Assembly: GCF_000524195.1 (NCBI RefSeq)
Contig: NW_020170392.1
Span: 541,069 to 605,068, forward strand
Direction: 5' to 3'
Length of the DNA stretch: 64,000 nt
Source: Echinococcus granulosus
Taxonomy: Eukaryota > Platyhelminthes > Cestoda > Cyclophyllidea > Taeniidae
This document shows positions 38,007 through 50,987 of this stretch, one piece after another (the first letter of the stretch is position 1; every line of letters begins with the position of its first letter). Below the pieces are notes generated by a model. It was not told where the DNA came from. It searched no databases and saw nothing but the letters and a program-made list of their open reading frames with translations. The position numbers and the translations under genes were made by a program.

Positions 38007-40986
38007 TGAGTTTCCTCTGAAAGCCGATCACACTACAACATGACTGAAAGGGACGTCTTACATTGAAATAACACCCAACCCCACTCGAATCAGTATTAAA
38101 TAGAAAAAACACATCGGTACCTGTTGTTTTTACCACCAAAGTTTGCGTCCTCTGAAGATGCTTCAAATTCTGATACAGTGTTGAAATTCGTCTCTGCATC
38201 AAGGCCGATCAAGATTGGCTTCTTACCACCCATAAGTCGTTCACCTAATCAAAGCCTTGACTGGTTTCAGGATTTGAGCCGCTCTGCAGTGCTCAATTTT
38301 GGCGACACGCTGCATAGAACTTGTAGCGAGCCTAATCAGCGATCAGAGTGAGAGTTGAGGCGAGAGAGGTTGGACCGAAAGTTGCGCCTTCAAATTGCAG
38401 ATTAGCCAAATGTTTTTAGGGAAAAACTGCGATACGCTGTATGGTAGGGGAGCTTTACAACATATCACCAGTCTTCCACAAAAGCAATGGCTTTTCATTA
38501 CAGGACGCAAAAGAGTTCGCAATGGTGAAGATGTGAACCCTTGGAAGTTAATGTCTTCTTAAAAGTAGAAATTACCTAGTTCTCCTGCTTGTTTGAGGAC
38601 AGGAGTCGTGTTAGGTGGATGGACCACAATCAACACCATTTTTGCTTTCAAGGTGGAACGCAATTCTGTCTGCTTATCCATCTTTCTTCCAATCAGTGGC
38701 TGCGAACAAACTTCTCTTTCATTTTAGGTTATTTACTTCTGGGCTTAACTATTTTTACAATACACATCAAACGCAAGATTATAACCTAGGTGGATTTGCG
38801 ATCAGTGCCTCCGATCTGGTGTCATCCCAAGTCTCCATTAGTTTTAAAAACAGTCTTCACTGACTTAAAGTCAGCCACCAATTTCTACTGATTTCGTACC
38901 CCAAATAACACAGTTTGGAGGGTCGGAAGCAGTCCCATTTCTCTGTGTTGTATAAATGCAAAAGCTAAGTGGAATGCAATCACGCCTGAGGAAGTATGTA
39001 TTTTGAGGCGAAAAAGTGGTGCCAACTTACCTCGTGTGTCCAGGCAGCGACTTCTGCCCTGGCGGAGTGAAAGCGCCGTCTTCACCTCATTCCTTGTGCA
39101 CTCTTGCAAGGGAAGCGCCCATGCTCGCTTGCCCAAGACCAACTCATCTGTTGATTGGTTGCGGCATAGCAACAAGACTGTCGCAATTGTGAGGATTGGC
39201 CACGAGGGGATCGATCAAAGGGCTCTGTCTGTGCGTGTGTTGTGCCCGGGTGAGGTAGTGCAGTAGTGAATGGGTGAGTGAGTGAGAGTAGCTTAATGAT
39301 GGGCGATCTTGGACCCAAAGTAGTCGCCGGAAGGGAGGAGACAACGGCAGCCGCAGCTACCACCACCCCTCGTCCGTAGCCGCCCTATACGTTGATTACT
39401 GGACACAGACGGAGAGGTGGAGGGGGGTCGAGGACACGCGCGTCTGAACCCCTGGCCTACCTTCCACTTTCTCTCCCCTCCACCCCCGATTAGGAGGTCT
39501 GACTCCATTCCACCAGACGTCTTCTGGTTTTGCCCTAAGGTTTTTTATCGCATCGGTAAAGCAAGAGTTGTTTAGGTGGCGAAGCTAAAATTGACTGGTT
39601 ACCATAGGGTAGGTCTTGTGTGAAGGCTGCGCAAAGATTCCCCAGACAGACTATGGAAGTCAAAAGGGAAAAGGTGCAGTTGGTTCTGAAGTAAACGCAA
39701 AATTGTAAAAGCCTCACAAAGAAGTCAGGTGGAATACTTAAACATTAGTAGCCCAGAGGCATAGCAAAGTGATTAGCAGATTGTTTTTCATGAAAGGGAA
39801 AGTTTACGGCAATTTAAATTACAGAACCCTTAAATTGTTGAGTAGTTTATTATCATACCTTGAAGTTACCTCTTACACGTTTACATCGAATGGAGTCAGG
39901 ATGCTCTTAGGGAAATAAAGTGAATAACCGCTTCGCTGCCTAACTTGGAAACCACCACCTGAACGATCGGTAAACACGACGCATGGTCTCGTTTTAACAG
40001 ACGTTTGGTCGTATTCATAAGACCTCTGATGGCCCTCCTTGAGAACATAGCATGTTCGGTTTAATGAGAACCCACCACAGCTACAAAGTGACTCGAACAA
40101 AGGGTTTATTAAGTGCAGTTTTTTTGAGTCCATGAGATATTCCGACACAAGGCAGCAATTCAAACACATTTAAGGAATATGGAGAAATAATCGCCGGAGC
40201 AGGCGATAGACAAGGCTTCCAAAGCAATGAGAAAACGCCGATTTCTGTAAATATAATTGAGGGAGAAATTCGCGGAGTCGTGATGTAGAACTCTTTTTCT
40301 GTTTATATAAATCCCGGAAATCTAAAGGGACTCTGACACATGCAGATTATTTGAGATAAGAATAGCATTACTTTAACATACATGCGATTAAAATTACGAA
40401 TAAATTAGTGTTAGTTAGGTGTATCGAGACTTGTCATTCAGTATTCAGGGTCTATACCAGCACAAATCAGCGAATATAGGAGATATGCTACTGAAGTTTT
40501 CAAATAGTAGGTGCCTCGCCTGAGACAACCACCACTCCGCCCTACTATCCGGAGCTGTTGATCAGCCTTTTCCAAGGTCGGCTTTCGGGAATAATTAAAT
40601 GTACCATATCTCCCCTATGACCAGTCCCTTAAAACCTCAAGGATGTTTCGAATGCATCACTGGCTCATATTGTCACTCATTTGTCTCAAAATCCAAGCAT
40701 AAAATGGAGTTCGCAGGAGAAAGAACTCCGGTGCTTTAGCCGAACTTTTTTATTAGGGGAAGCTAGGAGTTTATAATTTATGTACTTTCCAGTGCATCTT
40801 GCTGTGAATATTATTCTAGATAAATATAGGTGTTTTACCCTCCCTTTAGCGAGCAATTAATGTGAAGCGACTGCCATATTATATTTATTAAAAGCATAGT
40901 ACAGTGACGTAACGGACAACTCAGAAGCTCCGCCAATGTACATCGACGGGTGGGCTGGCAGCCAAGCTATGCCAGTGGCCCTGGAC
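38007..40986. other. Intergenic stretch with a GC-rich block
   Basis: No gene was recognised. About 39000-39500 is distinctly GC- and CpG-richer than its surroundings, with overlapping short frames on both strands. It may be a promoter or 5' UTR region; the unfound first exon of the UXS1 gene should lie somewhere in 38-41.9 kb. Confidence 0.4.
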
Positions 40987-41141
40987 TGTACTGTAATACG
41001 TGGGTTGTTTAAGTCGTGGTTTTGGTGAAGAGCCACTTTTAACTTGGCCTTCGCACCTCGCCCAGTGTGCTGGCCTTCAGGGCCCTGACCCCTCTATGTC
41101 GAATATGTGTGTTCTGCCCGGGGAAGTCTCGGGGCGCCACA
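40987..41141 (+). repeat. Solo LTR-like fragment of the TRIM-like family
   Basis: Begins TGTACTGTAATACG, contains GGTTGTTTAAGTCGTGG and GAGCCACTTTTAACTTGG, and ends CTCGGGGCGCCACA, in the same order as the terminal repeats of copies A-D. No internal region is attached. Confidence 0.6.
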
Positions 41142-41944
41142 CTATTGTACGCCATACGTTTTTTCTGTCCAAATATCATACCAAGTATCAGGGGGCTGCA
41201 AAAATGTTTCATTAGCTTTTTCAGCATACCTAAGTGGATATGGTAAATTGCAAATATTTCTAAAAATATTGTCACAGGTGTTAAGCATGCTCGCAAAAAT
41301 CACAAAAATAAGCCTTTTTAGGTTTGGGAGTTGTTTTGAAAGCAGTGGATTTTCCATAAAAGGAAAAGCATGATAATCAAATACTGCCTGTAAATACACC
41401 ACCAAGTCCACCCTATTAATAACCTAGCAGTACTTTCCTCACCTAATTATAAGTGAGAGATAAGAAGGAATAAGCACAGACCAAACCATCTTAAGTACAG
41501 GTAAAACAAGCAACTTCGAAGACGTTACCATGACCAACAGAAATTTACCTCTTATTTCACCCAGCCCTATTATGGTTATAAGTCTTACTTAACACCAAAA
41601 CCACCAATTTTGAAAGGTAATGAACCAAAGTAGAAACGTAGGATCCTGCGTAGATACCAGAATCTTTTATCGAGACAAAATATGCTAATCTGTAATGCTC
41701 TTTTGTACTGACTATATTTTCAAGGCTAACTTATGGTGCCTTTACAAAATAGGCTACACTAACCTCGGAACGCAATACAACATTTCGTTTATGCTGATAT
41801 CCGAGGCGTTTACGCCCAACCCACTGAAATCAAATTATGCGTTTTGTCCAAAAGCTAATAGTTTTGGGCATAATCGTCATGGGTTTGCCGTCTTTATTCT
41901 TTACTAGGTCAAGGTGCCCTCGTAATATTTCGAAAATATTTCAG
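41142..41944. other. Spacer or intron upstream of UXS1 exon
   Basis: No exon recognised. The N-terminal UXS1 exon was looked for here and not found. Confidence 0.4.
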
Positions 41945-43799
41945 GCCGAACCTTTCACCGGTCAAACATCCAGCATTCTTTAGACTTCCGGGGCAGCTTG
42001 ATTTATCGGTGAATGGACGCATAAATACTAGCGAAAAGTGGTCATTTTCTTTGTTGCACAACTTTAGAAATGGCGCAGCAACTAATCAACCCAAGGACCC
42101 AAGTTTTGGTAATCACCCGGTCCGGAAGCGTGGTCTCAGAAAGCTAGCATCGCGATCAAATCAAGAAGACTTTAGGATTGTTATTAAACGCAAAAAGAAG
42201 CGCATTATTGTGAGTTTGTTAAATATTTTAGCATAAAATTGCCTCAACTATTAGGTCGCTGGTGGAGCTGGATTTGTGGGTTCGCATTTGGTCGACAGAC
42301 TCATGCATCAGGGACATTTCGTAACCGTTCTTGATAACTTTTTCACTGGAGACAGGCAAAATATTGAGCAGTGGAATGGGCATCCTCATTTCGCATTCAT
42401 CCAGCACGATGTTTCCAATCCAATTTACCTAGAAGGTTTGTTTAGATGGCGTAATAAAGTCTTCAACCTACTGCCTCTTTACATATCCATTTAAATTATT
42501 TATTTTATATTTTTTGTGTTCTTTAGCTGATGAAATCTACCATTTGGCATCTCCAGCCTCGCCACCAAACTACATGACAAATCCGATTAAAACGCTGAAA
42601 GCCAATCTACTTGGATCCATTAATCTCCTTGGTTTGTCATTTCAATGTTACTCTTGACTAGAAGTGGACGTCTTTCTTTCATTCTAACCACTTTTTGATT
42701 CAGGGTTAGCTCGGCGAGCCGGGGCCACGTTTCTTTTTGCCTCATCCTCCGAAGTCTACGGTGGTAATCTTGCTGTTTAGCCCACCCTTTATGACTCCGA
42801 TGAGCTTCACCAATCCATTGTTTTTTGACAGATCCTATGGCGCATCCACAGTCAGAGTCCTACTGGGGGAACGTGAACCCCAACGGTCTTCGCTCCTGCT
42901 ACGACGAGGGTAAGAGGGCCGCGGAATCTCTTGCCTATGCATACCTCCGAAGGGTAAGCGGGAAGAGTTAATATACGTCATGTTATTTTTCATAGGAGGG
43001 TGTACCTATTCGTGTGGCTCGCATTTTTAATACCTACGGTCCACGCATGCAGTTTCACGATGGTCGAGTTGTCAGTAACTTCATTTTGCAGGCCCTCTCC
43101 AATCAGGATATTTGTGTGAGCTTTCATCGTCAATAACCAAACCTACTGAACATGCGCTTCTCTACTAATTTATTCTTCTCCATCCTCCAGCTTTATGGCG
43201 ATGGCAGTTTCACGCGTTCTTTTATGTATGTGTCTGATCTGGTTGATGGTTTGATCCGCCTCATGAACTCAAATGTCACTGATCCCGTCAACTTGGGCAA
43301 CCCTCATGAATTTAGAATTCAGGAATTGGCTGACATTGTCAAGAATCTCACTGGTGTGTTTACTCTCCTTTTTTTGACGTGACTTTTCCCTAGTTATGTT
43401 AACTCTAGATGTAGTTAAACCAATCAAGCTTTTTTATTCTGCTTAAAATGAGCTTTATGGGCTTACTATTTTTTGGATAAAAGATTTTTTGCACTTTTCC
43501 TTTCTTTAAACAAAATCACTTTGTGATAAAATGCGTCGTGCTGTGAAGCTTTTCATTGTTCAATTTTGTTGCTATCTTTTCATTCAGAAAGCTCTTCGAA
43601 GGTGGTTAAGTGTCCGGAAGCTGTGGACGATCCAAAACGACGGAAACCGGACATAGCGAGAGCCAAGAACCTCCTAGGTTGGGAGCCAAAAGTGCAGCTC
43701 TGGGAGGGTCTTCGGCTAACCGTTAAGGCATTTCGTGAATCCCTCCACAATAGCTCTACTTTCCACCGTTCAGAACAGTACCTTTTGCATGGAAACTAG
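41945..43799 (+). CDS. UXS1: UDP-glucuronate decarboxylase (UDP-xylose synthase), 5' exon missing
   Basis: Nine exons: 41945-42209, 42255-42435, 42527-42631, 42704-42763, 42832-42953, 42996-43115, 43191-43353 and 43588-43799 carry the coding sequence seen here (eight), and one upstream exon is required because the first begins mid-codon. The enzyme converts UDP-glucuronate to UDP-xylose, the xylose donor that starts glycosaminoglycan linkers, in Golgi/ER lumen. The Rossmann motif GGAGFVG, the catalytic Ser in FASSSEVYG, the Tyr-x3-Lys in [16 protein letters not shown], and the C-terminal [18 protein letters not shown] are all present. About 408 residues are visible. The missing part should be the cytoplasmic tail and signal anchor. 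The basic stem KRKKKRII precedes the first beta strand, and VAGG replaces the commoner VTGG. AATAAA is at 44008-44013. Confidence 0.93.
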
Positions 43800-44639
43800 T
43801 TCGCCTGATTACTTCATTTACTATTGACTTGAGCCATCATGTGTACGTTCAATCGACGGCTCTGTTTTTACAAGCTATTTTTTTTCAAATGGTGACAATC
43901 AGACCTACCGATCCTCAGGGTTCGGCTTATTTCTAACTTGTATTTCTGGAGAATGAAACCCTACTTAAATTTTTTCGTTTGCTTCTTTTCCATCACGCCT
44001 TTCCGTGAATAAATAATTTTTGGTTTTAGATACTTTTTGCTCAAGGAATTTTAACCACATTTGCTTCATACAAATTTATGAATTAAAGCTAGCGTACTGA
44101 CAACCCCTTCTCACCATATGCATGCTCTTCGTGTCTTTCAGTATGAAGTTATAGTTTGCCTAAGCAAACGGGTCGAGTGGCTTCATTTAAAACTGTCTCT
44201 GGATTGCATGTCATTTGCGAGCTCAATTTGTGCTTGTTTTTATGAAAAAAACCTTATTAATGCCTTTTTTACAAATGCACTGGCTTATACAAATCAATTG
44301 AGAGGCTAATGTAACGTCGTTGGGAAATTACTGTTCTGTAGCTCTAAGAGTACGTTATAAACCATGGAGACTAAAAGGCCCACGCAGGCAAATCTACACG
44401 AAGCTGATGCTATGAATTTGCATCATCGAGAAGAATGGTGTCTGCTTTATTAGTGGTAGTACGTGCTGTAGGTCTGGTCGGGATTCTCGAATCTCTCATC
44501 ATCTGCAAGGCGAACTGAATCGGACAGGGGTTGATTTGGAAGACAGTGCTGAAGGGTGAAGAGCGGTCTAGAGTGAGCGCATGCTATTTACCAACCGCTT
44601 TTCCTCTTAATATTTGCCTAAAAACAAAATTAGGATGAG
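43800..44639. other. UXS1 3' UTR and spacer
   Basis: No gene beyond the UXS1 3' end and its polyadenylation signal. Confidence 0.5.
44008..44013 (+). promoter_or_regulatory. Polyadenylation signal AATAAA for UXS1
   Basis: About 210 bases downstream of the UXS1 stop codon. Confidence 0.6.
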
Positions 44640-45060
44640 GGTGTCATGTTCCTAGGCTGGCACAGATGGTTGCCCTCGGGGATATGCAGCAAGCATATCC
44701 TGGAGGTCGATTTCAAACCATTGGAACCTGGTTTCACTCCGTAGTCACTGCATAGAACTCCAAATAAGTCATTGACCAAGCGTAGACACCGTTTTAGCCC
44801 TTCTCCAATGTGTCTCGTCAGGTTCTGCCTTCCACTGTAGGCAGCTTCATTATGTGAGTTTTAGGTTGGGTAACCAGCCGACGAAATCGGACCTCTTTTT
44901 CACTTTGATTGGGTTCTCTTACAGATTGCAACAGTGTAGTGGTCCAGGTCATCTCCAAGCGGGTGATGAGGTCTGTCGGCATAATTTTTTTTTCGTTATT
45001 AGCGTCGGGAGTGTATGGGAGGCTACAAGCGTGGCCGGAAAGTGGTACCTTCAAAACGGA
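44640..45060 (-). mobile_element. Divergent TRIM-like element fragment, minus orientation (copy F)
   Basis: The reverse complement of 44820-44965 closely matches 46925-47060, sharing blocks such as ACATAATGAAGCTGCCTACA and GCTAAAACGGTGTCTACGCT (ACACT at the partner). It includes GATGACCTGGACCACTACA, the counterpart of the family's LTR end, followed by internal sequence. This is a subfamily distinct from copies A-D and lies in inverted orientation to its partner. No ORF. Confidence 0.6.
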
Positions 45061-45462
45061 AGTGTGATCTCGGGAGAATGAAATGTGTATGTGGTTAAGG
45101 TTTATATAACAAATATCAGTTTACAATGGTGAGGGTGTCTAAGTGGGCAGCTTTTTTGAATAAATAACAATAAATCACTTAGCTCGAATCTGTGGAGCTC
45201 ATTGCAGCGGAATGTGCTGCAAGCTCTTGGTATTTCTACGGCATAAAAGTAGAATCAAGATTTAAGATAATGAGACATTTTATAGAATGTAGACTAATTT
45301 ATTTGCATTAACCTTGTAATTTTAGGCACCAATTTTTAGAAAAAATCTTTTTAAAGGTCATTTGACCGTCGGTGCACTGCAGCACAAATTTGTCTACTTG
45401 TGAAGAATATACAAAACTAAAAAAGGGTGTATCGGTCTTTCCAAAAATCCTTTTGGAAATAT

Positions 45463-46524
45463 TGTGCGACCTAAATTATTTGCTTGAGTCTCGATTTTGG
45501 TAACAGGTCACTTAAGGCTCGACCATTGTACCTTCGCCGGGCGACCGGGTCATGCCATTAATCCCCAAGCCCTTCAATCCGTCGACAACGCCTTTTTTGC
45601 CCAAGTATTGTGTCTCCTTTCGTCTTCAAAAAAGTCTTGGGGCGGTACATTAAGTGCAGTGGAAAGCGAACCTGATCCTAATGGACAGCTGTTCCGATTT
45701 CTACTGATGACTGATAAACCTTAACTTGGCAGAAGAAGGTGGGTCGAATCTTTGGCAAATCCGAATAGAAGGGTTAAAAATGACGTCTACCATCGGCAAC
45801 TACCCCAGTCCTGTGTGCAGCAGTTGAGTCATTAATAACAGAATCGGCGTTTGTCGTGAATCATCTGGAAAAGCTCGTTATGGAGCTGCCTACCGAACCT
45901 GTTGGAAGATGTGAATCAGGTGAGCACGCGATATTTCCTTCAACTCTCCACTAGCTGCATAAAATTCCGATAGTTTGATATGGCAGGGCAGCGCTGAGGT
46001 GAGAATAAAGAGGTGAGGAGGTATGGACGCGAAACCCCACCTCCACAGAACTGTGCTAAATCCGGTCCTTTCTTATGTAAGTGCTTTTAGACCAGCGTTC
46101 CTACGACTAAGTATGAGCATACGAGATGGCATGCATATTCCCCTTCCTCCAATCCAACTTCTAGGGAGGACAATACGCCCCATTCAATGGAAATGCCAAT
46201 AGGGATCAGTGGCGTGACAGTCAGTTGTCACGTTGTCCGTTAACTGGCGTGGTTGGTTTGTGGGTGTTTTCTTTACAGCACCGACCACGTTGTGACAGCC
46301 CACACAAAAGGTTGGCCGCGAGGAGCACCGTGAAGGACGCTTGAGAGAATAGAGGTGCTATGCACCATGTTAATTTTTTTTTAACTCTAGGTTTTGGTAA
46401 CGAGCCAATTAGGGACGCCGCCACTGCACCTTCGCCAGGTGGCCTGCTCTCCAGGTCACGCCAGTAGCCTCGTTTCCTTATGTAGTGCCTTTTTTCGTCT
46501 TCAGGGAAGTCTCGGGACACTACA
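45463..46524 (+). mobile_element. TRIM-like LTR element, copy C (complete)
   Basis: A 1062-bp element. The 5' terminal repeat is 45463-45649 (TGTGCGACC...GGCGGTACA) and the 3' repeat 46361-46524 (TGCACCATG...GGGACACTACA). Directly after the 5' repeat is TTAAGTGCAGTGGAAAGCG, the PBS position. A purine-rich AGAGAATAGAGGTGCTA precedes the 3' repeat. The internal 711 bp aligns with copies A and B and has no coding capacity. Flanking 5-mers (AATAT, ATGCC) do not match, so the duplication has decayed or the ends are shifted. Confidence 0.75.
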
Positions 46525-46849
46525 ATGCCCTATTAAATTTGTATACATATCAAGAATCTTACTTGGAACTCATTCGTATCGGTGTGTCGTATGGAAACTT
46601 GGTTTTTACAAACACCAAGCAAATATTAAGTCTTTAAAGCAAAGTGAAAGAAAGTAATATGCGAACTTTTGACATCAAATAATGATGCCTAGAAGAAATG
46701 AATTAGTGTAGCACGAGATACGGAAAGTTCCAAGAGGCGGTTTAATCACCTATCACTTTATGGCATTGTGGTGAGTTTACATATTTCACATAGCATTTAC
46801 GTGGTGGGTACTTTAAATGTGACTTTTGACCTAGAGAGACTAACAGTTA

Positions 46850-47570
46850 ACCGGCTGACTGATACAAGACCGGTGCATCACGTGTCATGCATTTCATGCC
46901 AGCAGACTCTATCATGCCATTAGGGATGACCTGGATCACTACATTATTGGCAATTGTAAGTGAGCCCAATCCATATGACGCAGAAGTCCAATTTGGTCGG
47001 CTGACTACCTAATCTAAGCCTCACATAATGAAGCTGCCTACAGTGGAAGACCGAACCTGGCGGGACTCACTGGAGAAGTGCTAAAACGGTGTCTACACTT
47101 GGTAAATGCGCTATTGGGAGTTTTGTGCATTGCCTGCTTACAGAGAAAGATCAGATTCTGATGGATTGAAGTCAATCTCAATGAATTGCTTTTAGACGGT
47201 TTAAGAGCATAACATCCTCTTCATGAATTTTTAAGGCAAGTGTTACTGAGGAAAGCTTAGGTCTCCCTATGATGTGAATTCGTTATCTCCGACAAAGATG
47301 AAGTTCCGTTGAGGTCAGAGCCAAAGAATGACCAAGGGAAGCTCTGCTGACAACGCTCAAAAGAGAAAGACAATTATTTAACGAAACGCTTTTCAGTTTT
47401 ACACAAACCGAAAATCAGTCCCTGGAGGCGTACTTCCGTGTTGGTGGCATGGTCAAAAGATCGTAAGTGTTGGTTTTCCCAGCCCTTTCGTACGACATCT
47501 AAAACTGTTCATCCACATTACTGTGCTTTATTAGGATTTCAGAAAACTTCGGCTAGATGTGATACCGTTG
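46850..47570 (+). mobile_element. Degenerate TRIM-like element (copy E)
   Basis: The left part (46890-46945) ends GATGACCTGGATCACTACA, like a terminal repeat. Internal blocks pair with the inverted copy at 44640-45060. Near 47320-47400, GACCAAGGGAAGCTC and GACAACGCTCAAAAGAG match the purine-rich internal end of copies A and B. The 3' repeat (about 47390-47560) is barely recognisable. Confidence 0.5.
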
Positions 47571-48586
47571 GTGCAATATCGATTTAGCTCCTACTTGGGG
47601 CAGTATAATTGTATTTGAGAGTTTATCTAGCTGGGTGTTGAACTACGCGACCACTACATTAGACGAGGCGTGTACTTTTACGCCAAGACATATCCTCGGG
47701 ATCATTCTAGTAGTCTTCCGAATTTCCCGTACGTTAGTAATGTATCTATCCACCTCACCTACATGCTATTAATGTTCTCCTAAACATATTAGTACAAATT
47801 CTTTAAAAACACCGCAAAATCGGCATTTTTGCACCTTACACAACCAAAGGGCTACTGTGTAATAGATTGGCAGCAGTTTCACTTCAGCTCAATGGGATGG
47901 AACATTCTGTGACTACAGATCCTTTTATACCGCTTGATACTTTAGTGTTCACCACCATTCTGTAGCCTCCTAGTCTTTGTGCACGTTAACGTTTAGCCTT
48001 CTTCTATGCCGTTATGGTTTCTTACGCCTACAAGGTTGACTACAAAGGCCAAAAATAATCAGGCCTTATTTCATGAACAAATAATTTATCAACCAAATTG
48101 TAAACAAAAATCCAGGAACTTGATGCAAATTTATCGAAATTTACACGGCACAAGCATGCAGAATATTGGTTACATAAATGCTTTGAAATGCAATTCATCT
48201 GTGGTACTTTTATTTGCTGCTTATCAAAATCTAGGAGCAATTCAAACTCCTACTGCTACAAAGGCCTACAAATGATGCTACCAAGTGTGAATGTCTTTAA
48301 ATTATTTCTCACCGCAGCTTTATAGACATTTTATTGTAAACGGCTAGCAAGGCCCTTAAGTAAGGCAAATTTTTGCCTCTTCTATAGGCAATTATTTTTT
48401 TCGATTTTGTTTGATTATATAAACCTGGGGTCGTCAGCTTTTTTCAACTACTTTAGGTCAACCAATCGTTAGGACCTGTTCTGTGCGCCAATGCTGGACG
48501 CGGATTCGGTTTTTGAGCGCCTCGTAAGGCGAATAATTCCCAATTAAAATTTCTAGTTGAGAGAGGCTACAAATCTAGTTCCCAAA
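47571..48586. other. Spacer; no gene seen
   Basis: AT-rich. The frame at 48006-48275 lacks any domain or splice support. Confidence 0.45.
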
Positions 48587-49930
48587 ATGAGCACCCCTAA
48601 GCTCACGGCTGCGCTGAAGGAGTCTTCGATTTTACAGCAGCGCATCACTGACACACTGTCATCAAGGTCTGCGCGATTTATTTCGCTTATTTTTATTTAA
48701 TAGATTGCGGCAAGAGCAATGTGTTGGTACAACCATACCAGCCAAGAATTTTGGTGTTCAAGGTGCTCAGTCGTTCGTTGGGGCTCCTTTAATTTCCGAG
48801 GAACTTGTATCTGATAATCCATTTTTGGCATCTGGAGAAGCGGTATGCACGATGTTATTGTTCACTTACTTTGCGGAGTTTCTTTAAATTTACCATTGCC
48901 TGTTAATTCAACTGAATAGCTCATAAATACTCCTTAGCTCAGCACAATTTGGTCGATCACTTTTATGCTTAGATTTACATGACCTACTTTTACTCTTTTG
49001 CAGTTCCCCAGGCGCACCGTCACTTCAGCTAGCTACGCTGCGATTCCATTTTTCCCCCAACTCAATCAGTTTGGTAGGTCTCATCACTGCTTATCATTTT
49101 TGTGCGCATCGATATCTGTGTTTGGCGCAGTTTATTTAATTTCCTTATTTACTAAATCGGGCATTTTAATAACCTAGAGGTCTCTTTTCTCGTACTATTT
49201 GAATTTTTTGCACTCTAGACAACCTTCCTGTAATAAAAATGCCTAAGATTTACGTCCACGTGAACATACAGATCTAGCAAACGTAGTAGTGCATGTTTCC
49301 GCTACCTGTAACTTTTTAACTTCAAAATTAGTATACGTTTTCTTGATATAATGCGTAAATTGATATGGGTCTAGCATTTTCCTAGAGTTTTGGTTTCCTC
49401 ATTTTTCTTCGCGTCCGTAACCTATTTGCAATCGTTTACCTCGTATGCTATAGCTTGCAGTGTTTGTAATTTGTGGTGTTATTTGCCGAACACCGTGGGG
49501 CAGTGTAGTATTATAATGTTAATTTAGTTGAAACTGTGCATATTTTTGCTCCTGTTTTGAGCATCATCCTGTTTTAACCTACACATTAGTAAGTTAAACT
49601 TGTTGAAACCAATTCTGAGGTAAAAGTTTAAAGTATGCTTAATTCCACCGCAGGAAATATGTTTCAGCTTCTAAAGTTAAAAACTCATCTTATTGGCTTA
49701 TCAGACTAATGAATATGGTTAGTAGACCCCACTTGAATGCACTGTTGAAGTCTGAGTGATGTCCTATAGTCACTTATATTTTGCAAAAGCGCTTGCACAA
49801 AACCAAACTCATTCAATTTAAATAAATTATACGGCTGAGTTTTTAGTTTTTTCACCGTCCCAGCCACTACCACCCTTTCCACTGGTTCTTCCTCTTAGCG
49901 TCAGCCTATCGTATTCAAGTTACACCTTAA
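48587..49930 (+). CDS. Small protein of unknown function, four exons
   Basis: Exons 48587-48666, 48704-48842, 49004-49073 and 49899-49930 join in phase to 106 aa. The first intron is 37 nt, typical of flatworm short introns. The protein begins MSTPKLTAALKESSILQQR, a likely amphipathic helix. It continues with a polar middle (TIPAKNFGVQGAQSF, ELVSDNPFLASGEA) and a Tyr/Phe/Pro-rich end (ASYAAIPFFPQLNQFASAYR). There is no signal peptide or membrane segment. I do not recognise the family. The last exon is the weakest, although its acceptor has a long pyrimidine tract. If it is wrong, exon 3 could read on to TAG near 49178 as a hydrophobic tail. Confidence 0.6.
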
Positions 49931-50987
49931 CTTTCCGCAACTTCAGAATTTTGTTTGTTGATCATTTTTCTGGTGGAAATTTCGTTGCTTCCTGACAGAC
50001 GGACAATTTGGGTCCCCTGACTCCATACCTTACCCCTTTTAAACTTATTATTTTCGCATTTTGTGAAGAAAAAGTGCTGAAAGCTTACAGTATTAGGATT
50101 TGGCGTTTTTGCTCCATCCCTGCACCCAGTGCATTTTTTGGACACCAACTTTCGCGTTTTGGCCAAACTATCTGTCAAGATGTGAAGTATAAGTATTACC
50201 CCTTCGAGAGCACGGCAGGTTGTCAATAAGGGAAATGTCTCTTCGTGCTACTACCAATATAGAGCTCTGAAAGCACTTTAAAAGGCGAGGATCTACGGGT
50301 TACACTAGTTTAATAGAATATAACTAGAAGTCTGGAAATGCTGGCGGAACAATTAGCACCGTTCACAGTCGGTGTGGCGACTGTGATATGATTGAATACT
50401 TTTTCAGAAAATTGAAATAAACATCAACACATCACTACCTACCTTTATATCAAAGCGTCAGTCTCACTAGCAGTCAGTCTTGCCACATCTACCTGCTGAA
50501 AATCAGCATAAATGTATGTCCTACCCGATCTATACCTTGTCATCCTTGTATCGTTTGATGGCACATTTGATGCTTGAATATTACCTTACCCAGGACCTGC
50601 TCATAGGATCGATTTCTGTCATGTATCACATACACTAACTGACGAAATTGCACGAAAGCTTATCAAAGTTTTGCTTACGTGATATATGTTAAGTTGTGAA
50701 ACCACATTCTTCCCCATGTAGTGGATGTTTAAAGCAGACGTTTTTCAAACCCCATTTTCATTAGCAGCTTTCCGCCATTGGCAAGCATCCAAGCGCTCCC
50801 GATTGGCTTATTTATGCAGAAGGCATCTATTTCGCCCTTGAAATTTCATCAACGTGTTTTATTTCTGTCGTGTGCACCCTTTCAAGAGCAACTTATTGTC
50901 ACCCCGTAAGGTAACTACTCATTTTGAGTTAGGACGTGTGGCCGTTGAGACCCTGAGGCAGTCGTTCCCTGTGCTAGAAACGCTGCC
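49931..50987. other. Intergenic stretch; no gene seen
   Basis: The opposing open frames at 49927-50229 show no family features. The promoter of the zinc-finger gene presumably lies toward the right end. Confidence 0.45.

Noticed and set aside
39082..39366. Ala/Pro/Ser-rich minus-strand ORF in the GC-rich block
   Set aside because: Looks like a composition effect; no family and no exon chain.
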